From assembly GCF_042679085.1 (NCBI RefSeq), contig NZ_JBHTLQ010000010.1, positions 31,126-95,125 of the forward strand: a DNA stretch of 64,000 nucleotides, read 5' to 3'. Shown here piece by piece: positions 59,839 to 64,000 of this stretch; position 1 is the stretch's first letter, and each line of letters starts with the position of its first letter. Under the pieces are notes generated by a model, which made no database searches, was not told the DNA's origin, and saw only the letters and a list, made by a program, of their open reading frames with translations. Origin of the DNA: Phenylobacterium conjunctum. Its GTDB lineage: Bacteria; Pseudomonadota; Alphaproteobacteria; Caulobacterales; Caulobacteraceae. Made by a program: the position numbers and the translations under genes.

Positions 59839-59964
59839 GGCCTTGCAGGATGATGGCGGCGACGCGGGTGACGCGCCGAAGGTTGCGTGGCTCCTCCAAC
59901 CCCAAGCCGCGCCATCAATCAACACCTAAGGTCAAGGCCGCGACGAAATAGCGTCGGCTGGAGC

Positions 59965-60795
59965 TCAATGGGACACCAGCAGCGGAACCGGCGGGCGATC
60001 CAGCAGGTCGTGGCTGACCCCGCCCAACACCAGCTCCTGCAGCCGCGGGCGGCCGTAGAGGCCCATGACCAGCAGATCCGCGCCCAGGGCCTTGATTTCT
60101 TCCCGGAACACGTCGGCGGCCACCTGGTCGTCGCTGCTGTCGCGGATGATATTCGGTGTGATCCCGTGGTGTTCCAGGTGGCGCTGGAGCTGGGCCTCGG
60201 GTCCGCCCATGCCGCCGGGCGAGATGATCAGCACGTGCACCGCCTCGGCCTCCTGCAGCAGGGGCATGGCGTCGCGCAGGGCGCGGGCCGCCTCGCGGCC
60301 GCCATTCCAGCCAACCAGGATGTTGCGGCCGAGGTCGCCGCTCGGCGCCTCGTCGGGCACGATCAGGACGGGACCTGCGGCGCCCAGGGCCACCTCGGCG
60401 GCGGTGATGCGGTTCTGGCCCAGCGGGGCGACGGTGGAGACCGGCATCACGGTCAGGTCGGAGCGCCGGGCGAGGTCCTGGAGATCCAGGGCGCTGTCGC
60501 CCTGCAGGGTCAGCCAGTCCGTCGCGCAGCCCGCCTCCCCGGCCGCCGCCTCGAACACCAGCCGGGCGTCTTCTGAGGCGGCGTCCACCGCCTTGGCGTG
60601 GGAGGTCAGCAGTTCGTCGATCATGGTCGGCGGCAGGCCGCCCAAGGCCTCAGCGGCCATGTACTGGGCCAGGAAGGCGCTCTTCAGGAAGGCGCCCGTC
60701 AGGTGGGCCTTGAATCGATCAGCCAGGCGAGCGGCGAGACGGGCGCGTCCAGCGGCCCCCTTGTCGACTTGAACCAGAATGTCGCGATAGGTCAT
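59965..60795 (-). CDS. Universal stress protein (tandem UspA domains)
   Basis: The 276-residue protein has two UspA folds, about residues 1-140 and 150-276. The second holds the ATP-binding motif G-x2-G-x9-G-(S/T) in GLYGRPRLQELVLGGVS, with Asp in ILVGWNGGREAARAL beginning the domain. The first lacks the full motif. Tandem USPs act in stress and low-oxygen responses. It is transcribed alone in a short intergenic setting between the zinc-ribbon and hydrolase genes, on the same strand as both. Confidence 0.92.
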   Translation of the reverse strand: MTYRDILVQVDKGAAGRARLAARLADRFKAHLTGAFLKSAFLAQYMAAEALGGLPPTMIDELLTSHAKAVDAASEDARLVFEAAAGEAGCATDWLTLQGDSALDLQDLARRSDLTVMPVSTVAPLGQNRITAAEVALGAAGPVLIVPDEAPSGDLGRNILVGWNGGREAARALRDAMPLLQEAEAVHVLIISPGGMGGPEAQLQRHLEHHGITPNIIRDSSDDQVAADVFREEIKALGADLLVMGLYGRPRLQELVLGGVSHDLLDRPPVPLLVSH

Positions 60796-60894
60796 GGCAG
60801 GTTCCTCCTGCGCCCTTGGTGGCGCCAGAGGGGACGTCTCGCCTTGACGTTGGTCAACCCTCGCTTGCGGTCACAACGCAGCCAGGCTTGGACC

Positions 60895-61776
60895 TCAGGC
60901 GCGCATCGCGGCCTCGAGCGCCTCGCGGACCAGCTCCGGGCGCTCCATCGGAAGGAAGTGGGAGGTCCCGGGGACCGTCTCGATGCGGATCCGACCGCCC
61001 TGAGTCAGCCGGTCGATCTGGTCGTCGACCCGGCAGGTCGAGCCGACCTCGGCGCGCAGGATATGGATGGGGCACACCGAGCGGTCGAAGGCGTCGTAGG
61101 GGTCCTGGCCGTGGGAGGTGAAGTTGGACGCCTCCCAGGCGGGCTTGCAGGCCAGGGTCACCTGGCCGTCGTCAGTGTCGCGGAAGCCGTCGGTCACATA
61201 GTCGACCAGCATGTCCTCGGACCAGGCGCGGAAGGCGCCGCGGCCGCGATAGGCCTCGACCACCGCCACCTTGCTCGCGAAGACCGCGCGCCGGTTGCGG
61301 GCCCCGACGGCCAGCGGCGAGTTGAGGACTTCGGGCTTGGGCGGCCCCTTGTCCTCCGGAATGATGACGGGGTCGAACAGCACCAGGCTGCGCACGGCGG
61401 CGGGCGCCTCGGCGCTGGCCAGAAGGCTGACGCAGCCGCCCATGGAGTGGCCGGACAGCACGACGTTGGACAGGCCCTCGGCCTCGATCAGGGCGAGCAG
61501 GTCGTCGCGCAGGTCGAGCCAGGAGTCGCGGCCCTCGACCTCATCGGGCAGTTCCGTGCGCCCATGCCCGCGCATGTCGACCATCAGGACCCGCCAGCGC
61601 GCGCCCAGGGGCGCCAGGATGGAGCGGTAGGTGCGGGCGTTGAAACCGTTGGCGTGACTGAACACCAGGTCGACGGGACGGTCGGCCGGGCCGAACTCGT
61701 ATCCGAGGATATCGCCGCCACGGGCGCCCAAGGAGATACGGCGGTCACGCAACCGCAGTTCGACCAGCTCTGACAT
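60895..61776 (-). CDS. Alpha/beta hydrolase
   Basis: The 293-residue alpha/beta hydrolase has the oxyanion segment VDLVFSHANGFNARTY, the nucleophile elbow in VLSGHSMGGCVSL (Ser), an acid after the sixth strand and a His in VPGTSHFLPMERPELV. DMRGHGRTELP is the usual strand-4 loop. Substrate is not predictable; esterases, lipases and lactonases share this layout. ATG 61776 (MSELVELRLRDRR) has a GGGGGG-rich site upstream. An earlier in-frame start would run into the tRNA-His gene and is rejected. Confidence 0.88.
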   Translation of the reverse strand: MSELVELRLRDRRISLGARGGDILGYEFGPADRPVDLVFSHANGFNARTYRSILAPLGARWRVLMVDMRGHGRTELPDEVEGRDSWLDLRDDLLALIEAEGLSNVVLSGHSMGGCVSLLASAEAPAAVRSLVLFDPVIIPEDKGPPKPEVLNSPLAVGARNRRAVFASKVAVVEAYRGRGAFRAWSEDMLVDYVTDGFRDTDDGQVTLACKPAWEASNFTSHGQDPYDAFDRSVCPIHILRAEVGSTCRVDDQIDRLTQGGRIRIETVPGTSHFLPMERPELVREALEAAMRA

Positions 61777-61833
61777 GGAGTTCCCGCCCCCCGGGCTTTG
61801 GGACGAGGAATCGTCCGCCCGTGCTCTGCGCGA

Positions 61834-61910
61834 TGGTACCACCTCTCGGATTCGAACCGAGGACCTCTAGAGCCACAATCTAGCGCTCTAACCAACTGAG
61901 CTAAGGCGGC
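61834..61910 (-). tRNA. tRNA-His (anticodon GTG)
   Basis: Read on the minus strand, this 77-base sequence folds as a tRNA. The acceptor GCCGCCT pairs with AGGTGGT (two G-U pairs), and the anticodon stem CTAGA/TCTAG encloses the loop TTGTGGC, anticodon GTG at 61874-61876. The T-arm is CTCGG-TTCGAAT-CCGAG, and CCA is encoded at 61834-61836. The discriminator is A73 and no G-1:C73 pair is formed, the unusual tRNA-His type known from many alphaproteobacteria. Confidence 0.93.
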
Positions 61911-62024
61911 GCATCGCGAGGCGCTGTTCTTAGTCGGACCGCGTCGCCGGATCAAGCGCGGGCGAGAGGCTTTTGACAGGATGACGCCGGCTTAAGTGCG
62001 ACACGCGGGCGCGGCCCAAAGAAA

Positions 62025-62052
62025 AAGCCCCGGAGGCGGACCTCCGGGGCTT
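62025..62052 (-). terminator. Rho-independent terminator of the exbB-exbD-tonB operon
   Basis: Read on the minus strand, AAGCCCCGGAGG, loop TCCG, CCTCCGGGGCTT is a perfect 12-bp stem followed by TTTCTTTGG. It lies 24 bases after the tonB stop. Confidence 0.9.
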
Positions 62053-62075
62053 CTCTGTTCCGTCAAGACGGAACC

Positions 62076-62768
<693 letters not shown>

Positions 62769-62780
62769 TTCTCACCCCGC

Positions 62781-63215
62781 TCAGTTCTTGTCTTCGCCGA
62801 CGAGCGCCACGCTGTAGAACCCGTTGTCCTGCAGCATGTTCATTACGCCCATGAAGTCGCCATACATGACGTCTTTGTCGGCCCGGATGAAGATCCGTTC
62901 CTTCTCGGGGTTCCGCTTCCCACCCAGGTTCTTCCGGAGGTCGTCGCCCAGCGTGCTGAGGTCAGACGGGAAGTCCCCGATGTAGATGCGGCCCGAGGGC
63001 TGGATCGAGATGTAAACCGGCTTGGGTGGGTTGGTTGAGGCTTTCGCGACAGCGGGCGGAAGAGCGATCTTCACGTTCACGCTGGCGAGAGGAGCCGCCA
63101 CCATGAAGATGATCAGGAGAACGAGCATGACGTCCACGAAGGGTGTCACGTTGATCTCGCTGTTCGCCTCCACCGCGTACTTGCCACCCCCAGAGCCTGA
63201 GAGTTTGGCGCCCAT
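62781..63215 (-). CDS. exbD: Biopolymer transport protein ExbD
   Basis: The 144-residue ExbD has a short cytoplasmic N-terminus, one membrane helix (NVTPFVDVMLVLLIIFMVAA) with the essential Asp (VDVMLVLL) at about residue 28, and a periplasmic domain (VYISIQPSGRIYIGDFP, IFIRADKDVMYGDFMGVMN). It forms the proton channel with ExbB. Its start is 5 bases from the exbB stop and tonB follows 12 bases later. Confidence 0.94.
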   Translation of the reverse strand: MGAKLSGSGGGKYAVEANSEINVTPFVDVMLVLLIIFMVAAPLASVNVKIALPPAVAKASTNPPKPVYISIQPSGRIYIGDFPSDLSTLGDDLRKNLGGKRNPEKERIFIRADKDVMYGDFMGVMNMLQDNGFYSVALVGEDKN

Positions 63216-63220
63216 GTGGC

Positions 63221-64000
63221 TTAGGCCCCTTTGTCGAGCTGCCGCGAGATGCTGTTCATCAGTTCAGCCACAAAGCCTTCCGTCCGCGAGCCGAAGGCCG
63301 AGATGCGGGTTTGGAAGTAGTTGTAGAAGATAACCGACGGAATAGCGGCGAACAGACCAATACCGGTGGCCAGCAGCGCCTCAGCGATACCGGGGGCGAC
63401 GACGGCCAGGTTGGTGGTGTTGGTGTTCGCGATCCCGATGAAGGAGTTCATGATCCCGTACACGGTGCCGAACAGACCGATGAACGGACCGGACGAACCC
63501 ACCGAGGCGAGGAACTGCATGCCGCCCGACAGACGCTTGGCCAGCGAGGCCTGAACGGCCGACACGGCGATTTCAGCGCGGTGCAGGGTGGTTTCGCGGT
63601 TGGCGCCCGAGACGGACAGGCCAGCCTGACGCGACAGTTCGACTTCTTGAGCCGCGGCGGCGGCCATGTCGGCGAACGGGTTGCCGGAGAATTCGTCCGA
63701 CGTCGCGACGCGACCGACTTCGTTGATCGACTTCGAGGAGCGGAAGGCTTCCACGAAGCGGTCAGAGGTGCGGCCGAGAGCGCCGAACTCGAGCATCTTC
63801 ACCACGAACAGGGTCCAGGAGAAGACCGAGGCGAGGATCAGACCGGCCATGACGGCCTGCACGACCGGGGTCGCGTGGATGACCATTTCCACAACGCTGA
63901 GCTTGCCAGCGCCTTGGATGGTCGGGGGGGCTTCTTCAGCGGCCGGAGCGGCGGCGGGAGCCGGAGCGGCGGCGGCGGCGTCAGCGGCCGGCGCGGCGGC
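63221..64000 (-). CDS. exbB: Biopolymer transport protein ExbB (5' end beyond the window)
   Basis: The visible 259 residues hold the MotA/TolQ/ExbB proton-channel domain with three membrane segments. SGPFIGLFGTVYGIMNSFIGIA and GIAEALLATGIGLFAAIPSVIFYNYF are the regions (cores GLFGTVYGIMNSF and EALLATGIGLFAAIP). An internal GTG at 63892 is open, but the frame continues to the window edge with an Ala-Pro-rich stretch (PAAADAA-like, then EEAPPTIQGAGKLSVVE). This fits the signal-peptide and linker region of long ExbB proteins in Caulobacterales. The true start therefore lies past base 64000. Confidence 0.93.
   Translation of the reverse strand, partial: AAAPAADAAAAAPAPAAAPAAEEAPPTIQGAGKLSVVEMVIHATPVVQAVMAGLILASVFSWTLFVVKMLEFGALGRTSDRFVEAFRSSKSINEVGRVATSDEFSGNPFADMAAAAAQEVELSRQAGLSVSGANRETTLHRAEIAVSAVQASLAKRLSGGMQFLASVGSSGPFIGLFGTVYGIMNSFIGIANTNTTNLAVVAPGIAEALLATGIGLFAAIPSVIFYNYFQTRISAFGSRTEGFVAELMNSISRQLDKGA

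Noticed and set aside
61777..61842. N-terminal extension of the alpha/beta hydrolase
   Set aside because: It would run into the tRNA-His gene, and a better start with a ribosome-binding site lies at 61776.

Overview
The window is GC-rich, densely coded chromosomal DNA from an alphaproteobacterium, most likely Caulobacteraceae (Caulobacter or Phenylobacterium type). This is inferred from several things: many TonB-linked genes, a CtrA-like box, a CYP153 P450, an EcfG-like sigma factor, a tRNA-His with A73, and typical alphaproteobacterial intergenic palindromes. I see no phage, transposase, integrase or CRISPR array.

Region 1 (1-12.3 kb) is regulatory and metabolic. It holds the end of a hybrid histidine kinase, a CaiB/BaiF CoA-transferase, a lytic transglycosylase behind a CtrA-like box, a stand-alone TonB, two complete hybrid histidine kinases, a ThiO-like oxidase with an acyl-CoA dehydrogenase, a TetR regulator, an XRE regulator and a SpoU-type RNA methyltransferase.

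Region 2 (12.4-30.6 kb) is a pectin/hexuronate utilisation locus. It encodes kdgK, a TonB-dependent receptor, kduD, kduI, uxaC, a LacI regulator, uxaA, a secreted pectate lyase, an MhpD-like hydratase and the transporter exuT. PEP carboxylase sits at the end of the uxaC-kduI-kduD run, and an L,D-transpeptidase lies between it and the receptor. Five copies of a 14-bp palindromic site (consensus TGACACCGGTRTCA) lie in front of the receptor, uxaC, uxaA and the divergent pectate lyase/hydratase promoters. Together they define a local LacI-type regulon. Pectate is cleaved outside the cell, products enter through the receptor and ExuT, and the two branches (KduI-KduD and UxaC-UxaA) meet at 2-keto-3-deoxygluconate, which KdgK phosphorylates for the Entner-Doudoroff route. 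uxaB and the KDPG aldolase gene are not in the window.

Region 3 (30.6-50.3 kb) is mixed metabolism: an FAD/NAD(P)-binding protein, CYP153, a glutathione transferase behind a hairpin that overlaps its ribosome-binding site, a dienelactone hydrolase, an SDR, the glcDEF glycolate oxidase operon, a methyltransferase, a MraY paralogue with an altered HHH motif, an MHS-type transporter, a glycosyltransferase/methyltransferase/alpha-toroid trio, a malonyl-CoA-synthetase-like ligase, a YhiN-like flavoprotein and a pseudouridine synthase.

Region 4 (50.4-56.1 kb) is signalling: an EcfG-like sigma factor, a soluble PAS chemoreceptor ending in a GWESF tether, CheW, a lipoprotein and a GAF-PAS hybrid kinase. 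Region 5 (56.2-64 kb) carries a GH31 glycosidase, a DUF1295 membrane protein, a small zinc-ribbon protein, a universal stress protein, an alpha/beta hydrolase, tRNA-His and the exbB-exbD-tonB operon, whose exbB runs off the right edge.
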